From NCBI GenBank assembly GCA_964438735.1, contig CAYTLW010000076.1, forward strand, positions 1 to 36,554: a DNA stretch of 36,554 nucleotides, read 5' to 3'. The position numbers and the translations under genes were made by a program. Shown piece by piece: positions 26,134 through 33,513 of this stretch (positions are counted from its first letter, which is position 1; the number at the start of each line of letters is the position of its first letter). The DNA comes from CAYTLW01 sp964438735 (lineage in GTDB: Bacteria; Myxococcota_A; UBA9042). The notes beneath the pieces are model-generated. The model was not told the DNA's origin. It worked only from the letters and a program-made list of their open reading frames with translations, and did no database searches.

Positions 26134-29100
26134 TTACTTACCGAGCACTGCCTGAAGCCAACGATAGAAGCCGAGGTCAGGGGCATACTTCGCGCCCGCT
26201 GCCGGTTTGGGGCTTCCGGCGGCCGAACTGCCACCTGCAAGCGCTCGAGCGGTGTACTTGCTGCCCTTGCCGTCGACCACGGCGGAGCCGAATCGAGCGA
26301 CGAATCCGGTCGGCGCGCAGCCCTCGTCGGTGGTCTTGTTGCAGTTGTTATCCTTGCCGTCGCAAAGCTCTTCCTTGGCCGGCTTGACGTCGCCTACGCA
26401 GGCGCCCAACGTGCCATCGGACTTGCATGCAGCCTTGCCGGCCTTGCACTCGCCGACACCCTCGGTGCCCTTGGGCCCGGTGTAGCAGTTGTGCAGCGTC
26501 TTGACGTCGATAGCGAACTTGCAGCCGGCCTGGGGATCGCAGCTGTCGTTGGTGCAGATGTTGCCGTCATCGCAACTGACCGCCGCGCCGGACAGGCAGG
26601 TGTACTTGCCGCTCTTCTTGTCGGTGCCGCAGACATCTCCCTTGGTGCACTGGTTGTTGTCCGAGCACGACTTGACGAGGTTCTTGTTCAGGCACTTGCC
26701 GTCCAACTTGCCGCAGCTATCTGCGGTGCAATCCTCGCCGTCGTCGCAGGTCTTCTTCTTGCCGACTTTGCACAAGCCATCGGTGCAGAAATCATTGACC
26801 GTGCAGGCGTTGTCGTCGGCGTTGCAGGGGCCACCCTGCTTGACCGTCTTGCAGCCCGCCTTGGCGTCACAGCTGTCGGCCGTGCAGGGATTGCCGTCGT
26901 CGCACTTCAAGGGAGCGCCCGCCTTGCAGATGCCGTTCTTGCAGGCGTCCGAGGTCGTGCAGACCGAGTTGTCCGAGTTGCACGGCGTGTTGTCGGCCTT
27001 CTTGTCCAGCGCGCACTTGCCGGTTTTGGGGTCGCAGAGGTTCTTCTGGCAGAAGCCGTCCAGTGACACGTCGCACTTGACCACCGAGATGGGCTTGATC
27101 TTGCACTGGAAGGGCACCTTCACCTTGTCGCAGAACAGCGTGCCATTGCACAGGTTGCCGTCTTCCTGCTTGGCGCAGTCGTTGTCGCTGTTGCAGCCGC
27201 AGATGTTGGTGCCGGGGGCGCACTTGCCCTTGCTGCAGGAATCGCCATTGGTGCAGGCGTTGCCGTCGTCGCAGGGGCCGCTGTTCTTCGCCGTCGACGT
27301 GCAGCCGGTCTTCGGATCGCACTTGTCGATGGTGCAGACGTTGCCATCATCGCAGGACTTGGCCACGTCGATGGGCGTGCCCTTGCAGAGCGCGCTCTTG
27401 CACACGTCGCTGGCGGTGCACTCGTTGTTGTCGTTGCACAGGGCGCCATCGCCCTTGGCCTTGACGGTGCAGCCGGTCTTGCTGTCGCAGGCGTCGTTGG
27501 TGCACGGATTGCCGTCGTTGCACACCTTCGGGCTGCCCGCCAGGCAGGTGAACAGGCCGGTGCCCTCGTCCTTGCCGCACTTGTCGTCCACGGTGCAGGC
27601 GTTGTCGTCATTGCAGAGCTTGTTGACGCTCGGCTTGTTGACGCACTGACCGGTGGCCTTGTTGCAGGAGTCGGCCGTGCAGGGCTCGTTGTCGTTGCAC
27701 AGCTTGGCCGGGCCGGGCACGCAGACCTTGCTCTTGCAGGTGTCGTTGACCGTGCAGGCGTTGTTGTCAGCGTCGCAGGCGTTGGTATTGGCGGCGTGCT
27801 TGCAACCTTCTTTCGGGTCGCAGCTGTCGCTCGTGCAGGAGTTCTTGTCGTTGCAATCGACGTTCGCGCCCTTGAGGCACTTGCCCTTGCCGTCGCAGGC
27901 GTCCTTGGCGGTGCATACATCCTTGTCCGCATCACAGGATGTGCCGCCCTGCTTGTAGTCCAGCTCGCATTTACCGGCCTTGGGATTGCAGGCCATGGTC
28001 TGACACTGGTTGCTCAACGAGGTGTCGCATTTGACCACCGTGTTGGGATCGACCACGCACTGGAAGGGCGGCTTGGACGTGTCGCAGATCAGGGTGCCAT
28101 TGCACTTGTTGCCGTCTTCCTTCGCGCTGCAGTCCGCGTCGTTCTTGCAGTCGCACTTGTTGCTGCCCTTCTCGCACTTGCCGGCGGCGCAGGTGTCGCC
28201 TTCGGTGCAGGGGTTGCCGTCATCGCAAGGCGTCGCCGTGAGCGGGTCGTTCTTGCAACCTTCGGTCTTGGAGCAGCTGTCCTTGGTGCACACCTTGCCG
28301 TCGTCGCAGGTCTCCTTGACGTTGATGGCGGCGCCCGCGCACGAGCCGTCCTTGCACGTGTCATCTGCGGTGCACTTGTCGCCGTCGTCGCAGGGCGAGG
28401 TGTTGTTGACGTGGGCGCAGCCTACGCCCGACTTGCATGAATCGGTGGTGCACGGCTTGCTGTCGTCGCACTTGTTGACCGATTTGGCCTGGCAGAGATC
28501 GTTTGCGTCGCAGGTCTCGTCCAACGTGCACGGGTCTCCGTCATTGCATGGATTGCCCTTCTTCGAGGTGTACTTGCAGGTACCGTCTGCCAGGTTGCAC
28601 TTGCCCACCGTGCAGAGATCGCCCGAATCGCATGACTTCGGCTTGCTGGCCTCGCAGGCGCCATCCTTGCAGGAGTCGGTCGGCGTGCAGGGGTTGTCGT
28701 CGGCGTTGCAGGGAGCGTTGTCCACGTTGCCGTATTCGCAACCCTTGGTGGGGTCGCAGGTGTCACTGGTGCATGGATTCTTGTCGTCGCAATCGAGCTT
28801 GTCGCCCTTGACGCAGTTGCCGTTCTTGCAGAGGTCCTTGACCGTGCAGATCGAGCTGTCCGCGTCGCAGTCGGCCTCGTTATTTGTGTAGCCACAACCC
28901 TTGGCGCCACCGCAGTTGTCATCCGTGCAGGGGTTGTCGTCATCGCAGGTGGATTCGTCGGTGTCGCCGTCGCAGTCGTTGTCTTTGGCGTCGCATTTCT
29001 CGGCTTCCGGATCCGGCGCCAGGCAATTGCTCAGACCGCCGCCTGTGGGCGCACCCGGCGCTCCCTCGGGCAGGCACTTCCGCTCGCCGGGGCACTTGGC

Positions 29101-29814
29101 GCCCCCTGCCGTGACCCAGCATGAGGTCGACAACTCGGCCTTGATGGCCTTGGGCGAGCAGGTGCAGGCGCTGCCATTCTTGGCCACGCAGGCCTTGCTC
29201 TCTTTGCCGTTGACGTCACTGACCGTCTTGCATTCGTGGCTGCTGGGGCACCCATCGGAGTCCGCGCAGGCGGTGCCGCAGAAGGAGCCGGCATCTTCCT
29301 GATCGATGCAGATCGCGTTGCCATTGCCCGGCCCGACACACTCGCCGTTGGTCAGACATGGATTGCACAGCTTGCCCCACTTGGGCACGCAGATGCTGAT
29401 GCTGTCGCCGCTGCCTGCGGGCGCGCATTTGAAGCCCTCGTCGCAGGTCTCGATGCATTCCTGGGCGCACTTCAAGCCGGCGTCGGTGTCGATGCACCAA
29501 GCCGAATCGCAGTCCTTGTTTTCGGTGCAGTCACAGCCGGCGCCACCTGGGCAGGCCGGGCCGATGTCGTCCAGCGTCGGCACATCCTCTGGCTCCGGTC
29601 CGGTGTCCTCGGCGACGTCTTCGACCACGTCCTCGGTCACGTTTCCGAGATCGCCTCCTCCGGTGTCGGTGTCCTCGACAGCGGAGCCTACCGCGCCGTC
29701 ATCGCCTTCGGTCGAACCGCACGCCGGCGTCAACCCCAGCACCAACACGATGGAAAGAAATGACATACCGACATGCCACGGCGTCATACCGCGGGCCAGG
29801 CAAGGCAGATTCAT
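26134..29814 (-). CDS. EGF-like-repeat surface lipoprotein B (paralogue of A)
   Basis: The product has 1226 residues. The signal ends LTPAC (Cys32, probable lipid site). An acidic linker (about 33-85) leads to a Cys-rich head with the same layout as paralogue A, then a MopE-type unit (CDAKDNDCDGDTDE). A longer array of CDDGNPCTxDSCDxxxGC and CTxxDxCxxGxCxxG repeats follows, interrupted at intervals by a larger unit around KEDGNKCNGTLICD and QEDGNLCNGTLFCD. The array closes with CDGKDNNCNKTTDEGCAP and the conserved C-terminal module ending GFYRWLQAVLGK. The start at 29814 has GGAGAAAG about 8 bases upstream. It is about 295 residues longer than A, mainly in repeat number. Probable surface adhesin or fibre; no enzymatic motif. 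Confidence 0.82.
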   Translation of the reverse strand: MNLPCLARGMTPWHVGMSFLSIVLVLGLTPACGSTEGDDGAVGSAVEDTDTGGGDLGNVTEDVVEDVAEDTGPEPEDVPTLDDIGPACPGGAGCDCTENKDCDSAWCIDTDAGLKCAQECIETCDEGFKCAPAGSGDSISICVPKWGKLCNPCLTNGECVGPGNGNAICIDQEDAGSFCGTACADSDGCPSSHECKTVSDVNGKESKACVAKNGSACTCSPKAIKAELSTSCWVTAGGAKCPGERKCLPEGAPGAPTGGGLSNCLAPDPEAEKCDAKDNDCDGDTDESTCDDDNPCTDDNCGGAKGCGYTNNEADCDADSSICTVKDLCKNGNCVKGDKLDCDDKNPCTSDTCDPTKGCEYGNVDNAPCNADDNPCTPTDSCKDGACEASKPKSCDSGDLCTVGKCNLADGTCKYTSKKGNPCNDGDPCTLDETCDANDLCQAKSVNKCDDSKPCTTDSCKSGVGCAHVNNTSPCDDGDKCTADDTCKDGSCAGAAINVKETCDDGKVCTKDSCSKTEGCKNDPLTATPCDDGNPCTEGDTCAAGKCEKGSNKCDCKNDADCSAKEDGNKCNGTLICDTSKPPFQCVVDPNTVVKCDTSLSNQCQTMACNPKAGKCELDYKQGGTSCDADKDVCTAKDACDGKGKCLKGANVDCNDKNSCTSDSCDPKEGCKHAANTNACDADNNACTVNDTCKSKVCVPGPAKLCNDNEPCTADSCNKATGQCVNKPSVNKLCNDDNACTVDDKCGKDEGTGLFTCLAGSPKVCNDGNPCTNDACDSKTGCTVKAKGDGALCNDNNECTASDVCKSALCKGTPIDVAKSCDDGNVCTIDKCDPKTGCTSTAKNSGPCDDGNACTNGDSCSKGKCAPGTNICGCNSDNDCAKQEDGNLCNGTLFCDKVKVPFQCKIKPISVVKCDVSLDGFCQKNLCDPKTGKCALDKKADNTPCNSDNSVCTTSDACKNGICKAGAPLKCDDGNPCTADSCDAKAGCKTVKQGGPCNADDNACTVNDFCTDGLCKVGKKKTCDDGEDCTADSCGKLDGKCLNKNLVKSCSDNNQCTKGDVCGTDKKSGKYTCLSGAAVSCDDGNICTNDSCDPQAGCKFAIDVKTLHNCYTGPKGTEGVGECKAGKAACKSDGTLGACVGDVKPAKEELCDGKDNNCNKTTDEGCAPTGFVARFGSAVVDGKGSKYTARALAGGSSAAGSPKPAAGAKYAPDLGFYRWLQAVLGK

Positions 29815-29855
29815 CTTGTCTTTCTCCGTTGTAACCGGGGAACTGTGGACCCCAA

Positions 29856-29884
29856 TTGATACCGATCGCTGGCTTCGATTGCAA
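29856..29884 (-). promoter_or_regulatory. Possible promoter of the lipoprotein B gene
   Basis: On the minus strand, TTGCAA (complement of 29879-29884) and TATCAA (complement of 29856-29861) are 17 bp apart, about 40 bp before the ATG at 29814. It lies in the relatively AT-rich 163-bp divergent spacer shared with ribF. Each box matches consensus at 4 of 6 positions. Confidence 0.35.
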
Positions 29885-29977
29885 GCGCGCGCGCGTGTAG
29901 CTGACTGGTTATGAGCGATGGTCTGGTTTGACTTTTGTGGTCGGCGATGACATCGGCCCGATCCGGGGAGGCGGGCT

Positions 29978-30913
29978 TTGCAGACGCTCTACGAATTGCC
30001 AACTGGGCCAGCAACGCGTTCAGCCGTGGGGTTTGGCAATTTCGATGGTGTTCATCTCGGCCATCGAGCCCTGATCGACGAATTGCGTCGGCTGGCTGGC
30101 GATCTGCCCGGTGGGGTGACGTTGGTCACTTTCTGGCCGCACCCGCTGACCGTGCTGCGTCCCGCCGACGCGCCGCCCATGGTGGATACGCTGCATGGAC
30201 GCCTGCATTGGCTCGAACGCTGTGGTGTCGACCGCGTGCTGGTGCTGCAATTCGACCGGCAGCTGGCGGCCCGTCCGGCGGAGTGGTTTGCCCGCGACGT
30301 GCTCTTCGGGGCGCTGGGCGGAGCTGTCGTGGTCGCTGGCGAGGATGCCCGATTCGGGCGCCGCGGCCAGGGAGATCTGAATCTGCTGCGCCATTGCGCC
30401 GGCGAATTTGACGCGAGGGTGCAGATATTCGAACAGATCGTGGGCGGTGCGGCCCCGATCTCCAGCTCGAGGATCCGCCGGCTCATCGCTGGCGGCGACG
30501 CCCGAGGCAGCACCCGGTTGCTCGGCCGCCCGTTCTGTCTGCGCGGCGAGATCGTTCGTGGCGACGCCATCGGTGGCAAGATCGGTTTTCCCACAGCCAA
30601 CCTGGAGGCGCCGCAGCAGGTACGACCGGGCGCCGGCGTCTACGCCACCCGCCTCGAAGTCGGAGAGCAGCTGCTCGATGCGGTCACCAATGTGGGCACA
30701 CGCCCCACCATGGCCGGCGACCAGTGGCGCGTGGAGACCCATGTGCCCGGCTGGACAGGCGATCTCTACGGCCAACAGGTGTCGCTGCACCTGGTCGCCC
30801 GCATTCGCGACGAGCGCCGGTTCGAGGGCGTCGACGCCCTGCGTGCGCAGATCGGTCGAGACTGCCAGACTGCGATGGAGTTGCTCGCCGCGGACGCTAC
30901 CAGCTGTACATGA
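29978..30913 (+). CDS. ribF: Bifunctional riboflavin kinase/FAD synthetase
   Basis: The product has 311 residues, the usual RibF length. It phosphorylates riboflavin to FMN and adenylylates FMN to FAD in the cytoplasm. The N-terminal FAD synthetase domain shows the nucleotidyltransferase motif NFDGVHLGH (21-29), TFWPHP, and ISSSRIRRLI (161-170). The C-terminal kinase domain shows GDAIGGKIGFPTANLE (195-210), with the PTAN metal/ATP motif, and VTNVGTRPT. The start is TTG at 29978, preceded by GGGGAGGCGGG; no in-frame ATG fits before the NFDG motif. Its 3' end overlaps the convergent barrel-protein gene by 17 bp. Confidence 0.95.
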   Translation: MQTLYELPTGPATRSAVGFGNFDGVHLGHRALIDELRRLAGDLPGGVTLVTFWPHPLTVLRPADAPPMVDTLHGRLHWLERCGVDRVLVLQFDRQLAARPAEWFARDVLFGALGGAVVVAGEDARFGRRGQGDLNLLRHCAGEFDARVQIFEQIVGGAAPISSSRIRRLIAGGDARGSTRLLGRPFCLRGEIVRGDAIGGKIGFPTANLEAPQQVRPGAGVYATRLEVGEQLLDAVTNVGTRPTMAGDQWRVETHVPGWTGDLYGQQVSLHLVARIRDERRFEGVDALRAQIGRDCQTAMELLAADATSCT

Positions 30914-31487
30914 GCGCGCCGTAGGGCATGGGGATCAACGAGTCGAACTCGTAGTCCTCCCAGATCGACGTCAGCATCACGTCGAAGGAGATCGAGAAGC
31001 CGTGCTTCATCACGGCGCCCATCTCGAAGCCCACCCCGGCGTGGGCCGACAGGGTGTTCTCCTTGCGGGTGACCACCCCCTGGTTCGTACCCAGCTCCTC
31101 CTTCTGGCTCAGGAGGAAGGTCGACACGCCGCCAGTGGCACGCAGCGCGGTCGTAGTCGGCATCAGCTTGCGCGATGTCGTGTTGTTCCAAACCAGCAGG
31201 TAGTGCGCGATCTGGAGGCCGCCCAGGAGCGCCAGGTAGTCGCCCTGGTCGGCGACCAATGGCAGCAGGCTGGCCTGCACGAAGTTGTTGCCGAAGTAGT
31301 ATCGGTAGGCGAACCCCGTGGCACCGGCGGCGCCGAAGCTGACTCCGAGCGCATGGCTGTTGTTCTGAATCTTCTGCCGGTGGCCTGGGATCACCTGGGT
31401 GCGCGCCAGGGCTGGCCCGGCCAACGCGATCACCAGCACCGCGACCCCGAGGGCGAGCAGCCATCTCACCGGCTTCTGTCGCTGCAT
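30897..31487 (-). CDS. Outer-membrane beta-barrel-like protein (short paralogue)
   Basis: The product has 196 residues. It has a signal peptide (about 1-28, cleavage near ALA-RT). The mature part alternates hydrophobic and polar residues with many Gly and aromatic residues, and ends LMYSW. A terminal aromatic residue is typical of the BAM recognition signal of outer-membrane barrels. The body aligns with the C-terminal half of the upstream gene product: QNNSHALG against QNNRHALG, IAHYLLVW against FAHYLLVW, and LMYSW in both. The start at 31487 follows GGAGGGACGATC. It lies 30 bp after its paralogue and is probably the last gene of the operon beginning at 36484. Specific function is unknown. 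Confidence 0.72.
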   Translation of the reverse strand: MQRQKPVRWLLALGVAVLVIALAGPALARTQVIPGHRQKIQNNSHALGVSFGAAGATGFAYRYYFGNNFVQASLLPLVADQGDYLALLGGLQIAHYLLVWNNTTSRKLMPTTTALRATGGVSTFLLSQKEELGTNQGVVTRKENTLSAHAGVGFEMGAVMKHGFSISFDVMLTSIWEDYEFDSLIPMPYGALMYSW

Positions 31488-31517
31488 GATCGTCCCTCCG
31501 CGGCGTGACGAGGTCGT

Positions 31518-32594
31518 CTACCAGCTGTACATCAGCGCCACCGAAGGCAGCGGCCAGACACGGTCCAGCTTCCACTTGGCGTTGCCATCCTTGAGCATGA
31601 TGGCGGTCAGCATCAGGTCGACGGTGAACGAGAACCCAGGCCGCATGATGGCGCCGAACTCAAAGCCGATGCCCAGGCCGCCCGCGGCCAGGTGGTAGGT
31701 GCTCGTCTGCGGCTCTTCCTTGATCTGGCAGACCTTGCCCACCTTCGGATCCGGGATGCAGTTGGGATCGATCGGAGTCTCTTTTTCGCCGCTGATCGAC
31801 TTGTTGAAGAGGTAGGAGCCACCGCCGACGACGCGCAGTCCGGAGGTCGAAGGCATCCAGCCGCCCGACTTGGCGTCGTGCCAGACCAACAGGTAGTGAG
31901 CGAAGGAGAGGCCGCCCCAGACCGTCGCGCTGTCGCCCTTTTCGGTGATCATCGTGAACAGGGTGCCCTGCAGCATCGTGTCGCCCAGGTAGTGTCGGTA
32001 GGAGAAGCCGCTGCCGGGCCCGATTCCGCCCGAAAAGCCGAGGGCATGACGGTTGTTCTGCCGCTTCAATGCGTGGCTGCCATCGGCGGTCGCGGGATCC
32101 ACGGGCGCTGTGGCGGGCGGTGCTCCGGCGCCGGGTGGCGCTGCGGCGGCGGGTGGTGCAGGTGTGGCCGGTGGCGCTGGCGTGGCCGGCGGCGCGGGAG
32201 TGGCCGGTGGCGCGGGTGTGGCCGCTGGTGCAGGTGTGGCCGGTGGCGCCGGCTTTGCAGGTGGTGCCGGTGGTGCTGGCTGGGCGACGGGCGCCGGTTG
32301 GGCGACGGGCGCGGGTTGGGCGACGGGTGCCGGAGTGGCCGGTGGTGCAGGCTTGGCCGGCGGCGCGGGTTGCGCGGTCGGGGCCGGCTGCGGCTGCGCG
32401 GTGGGCGCCTTCTTGACCGCCGGCGGCGTGGCTGGAGCGGCCTTTTCCTCTGCCTTCTTCCTGTCGGCGGGCGCCTTCGCCGCCGAGTCCTTGTCCGCGG
32501 CCGGCGCCTTCGCCGGCGGGGGTGGATCGGCAGCCATGGCCCATGAAGGCAGCGATAGGAGCACGGCGATCGTGGCGCAGCGGATCCGCAGCAT
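31518..32594 (-). CDS. Outer-membrane barrel-like protein with Pro/Ala-rich stalk
   Basis: The product has 358 residues from ATG at 32594, with AGGGAG about 8 bases upstream. The frame stays open to 32852, but the signal peptide (MLRIRCATIAVLL to SWAMAA) fixes the start. After the signal comes a charged Lys/Ala segment, then about 100 residues of Pro/Ala-rich repeats (PPATPA and PVAQPA units), and then a barrel-like domain paralogous to the downstream protein, ending LMYSW. A Pro/Ala stalk in the periplasm could reach the peptidoglycan, as in other envelope-spanning proteins; this is inference. The domain contains two Cys (in PNCIPD and VCQIKE) absent from the short paralogue. It is cotranscribed with the radical SAM genes by orientation, though 133 bp separate it from the HxsD-like gene. 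Confidence 0.72.
   Translation of the reverse strand: MLRIRCATIAVLLSLPSWAMAADPPPPAKAPAADKDSAAKAPADRKKAEEKAAPATPPAVKKAPTAQPQPAPTAQPAPPAKPAPPATPAPVAQPAPVAQPAPVAQPAPPAPPAKPAPPATPAPAATPAPPATPAPPATPAPPATPAPPAAAAPPGAGAPPATAPVDPATADGSHALKRQNNRHALGFSGGIGPGSGFSYRHYLGDTMLQGTLFTMITEKGDSATVWGGLSFAHYLLVWHDAKSGGWMPSTSGLRVVGGGSYLFNKSISGEKETPIDPNCIPDPKVGKVCQIKEEPQTSTYHLAAGGLGIGFEFGAIMRPGFSFTVDLMLTAIMLKDGNAKWKLDRVWPLPSVALMYSW
32104..32412. repeat. 18-bp-period repeat coding the Pro/Ala stalk
   Basis: An imperfect 18-bp tandem period on the plus strand around GCGGGTGTGGCCGGTG encodes PPATPA and PVAQPA hexapeptides on the minus strand. It is a slippage-prone coding minisatellite; copy number may vary between strains. 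Confidence 0.7.
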
Positions 32595-32727
32595 CTCAGT
32601 TCTCCCTTGTGACGACGGACGACTCCGACGACGAGGCGATGCTATCAACACCTTCGCCGCGCCTGCAAACCGGCCGCGTGCAAGGCCGACGCGGCCACTC
32701 TGGCCCGCCAGAGCGGCGACGAAGAGA
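32595..32727 (-). other. Intra-operon spacer with two hairpins
   Basis: A 133-bp gap between the small HxsD-like gene and the stalked barrel gene. Two inverted repeats are visible: GGCCGCG (32672-32678) with CGCGGCC (32690-32696), and CTCTGGC (32698-32704) with GCCAGAG (32707-32713). Neither has a T run, so they may attenuate or process the transcript rather than end it. Confidence 0.35.
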
Positions 32728-32967
32728 TCAACGCGGCGTCTTGCGCTTTCGTTCAATCGTATTGACCAGGGCGAAGTTGCAGAACTCGCCCACAATGTCG
32801 CCATCCACGTCCGGGTCCACATCCCGTATCGCCACGGTGTAGTGATCGCCATCCCGCTTCAACTCGAAGGTGGCGAAGTCCTCGAAGGTGCGCACCGCGT
32901 CGCGGATTGCCTGCTGCATGTACATCGACTTGTGCAATCGCACGGTTCCGATCGTCATCGCTGCCAT
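32728..32967 (-). CDS. Small HxsD-like protein
   Basis: The product has 79 residues. It is a single alpha/beta domain: a Tyr-Met-rich helix start (MYMQQAIRDAVRTF), a beta hairpin with ELKRDGDHYTVAIRD, and a helix GEFCNFALVNTIERKR. The pattern (strand, aiRdA helix, hairpin, EFxNxxL helix) resembles HxsD of His-Xaa-Ser radical SAM systems, a small accessory protein of unproven role, and also resembles the neighbouring 175-residue protein. ATG at 32967 or 32958 could be the start; AGGGA fits the second better. It begins 18 bp after the preceding stop, so it is in the same operon. Alternatively it could be a precursor-binding or precursor protein; its single Cys (in EFCNF) is worth noting. The HxsD call is from pattern recognition only. 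Confidence 0.6.
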   Translation of the reverse strand: MAAMTIGTVRLHKSMYMQQAIRDAVRTFEDFATFELKRDGDHYTVAIRDVDPDVDGDIVGEFCNFALVNTIERKRKTPR

Positions 32968-32985
32968 CCCTGCCCGCAGACGGGC

Positions 32986-33513
32986 TCAAGCCTGCTTGCC
33001 GCCCTTGTCCTTCTTGAACTTCTCTTCCCACGGCACGGCGATGCCCAGCGGATCGTCCAGGAAATCCAGGTCGTCGTCCTCTTCCATGAAGTCCTGGGGC
33101 AGGGTCGCGCCGGCTGCGCCAGCGATCGCCTGGGTGACGATCTCTTCGATGATCTTGTTGTTCTGCTTGACGACCTTGCGCCGCAAGGCCTGGCTCAGCA
33201 GCTCGTTACCAAAGGCGCCGGACAGGGCCTGCAGGCCGACCTCGCCCAGCGGCATCTTGCCGCGCAGGTGGACCAGGAAGCGATGTCCCTTTCCGCCCTC
33301 CGGCGTTGTCCGATCCAGCAGCACCCAGGCCTTGTCGATGAGGGCGTAGGCGGCACCGTAGATCACATCGACGGGGTACAGGCCCGCGTCGAGCGCCAGG
33401 GTGGCGGTGTTGGTGTCGGGATCCAGGTTCTCGATATCGTGTCTGGACATGCGCTGACTGTTCCTCGTCTTGGTTGCCGGAGGCCCGCTGGCGGGCATGG
33501 TGATTCGGGTCAT
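32986..33513 (-). CDS. HxsD-like radical SAM partner protein
   Basis: The product has up to 175 residues. The ATG at 33513 overlaps the radical SAM stop as ATGA, typical of translational coupling. ATG at 33450 (MSRHDIEN), with GAGGA upstream, is the alternative and would remove 21 poorly conserved-looking residues. The core reads LDAGLYPVDVIYGAAYALIDKAW, then a strand LVHLRG, then FGNELLSQALRRKVVKQN. This matches the general HxsD layout: Tyr-x-x-x-x-Ile-x-x-Ala-Ala-Tyr, a strand hairpin, then an FxNELLxxxLR helix. The C-terminus is acidic (EEDDDLDFLDD) followed by a Lys-rich end. Likely role: accessory to the upstream radical SAM enzyme, perhaps binding its substrate. Confidence is high that it is a gene and moderate for the family. 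Confidence 0.68.
   Translation of the reverse strand: MTRITMPASGPPATKTRNSQRMSRHDIENLDPDTNTATLALDAGLYPVDVIYGAAYALIDKAWVLLDRTTPEGGKGHRFLVHLRGKMPLGEVGLQALSGAFGNELLSQALRRKVVKQNNKIIEEIVTQAIAGAAGATLPQDFMEEDDDLDFLDDPLGIAVPWEEKFKKDKGGKQA

Noticed and set aside
31518..32594. The Pro/Ala-rich protein as a RiPP precursor
   Set aside because: It has a Sec-type signal and a barrel domain, and the repeats lack the Cys, His, Ser or aromatic residues usually modified; kept only as a possible target, not called a precursor.
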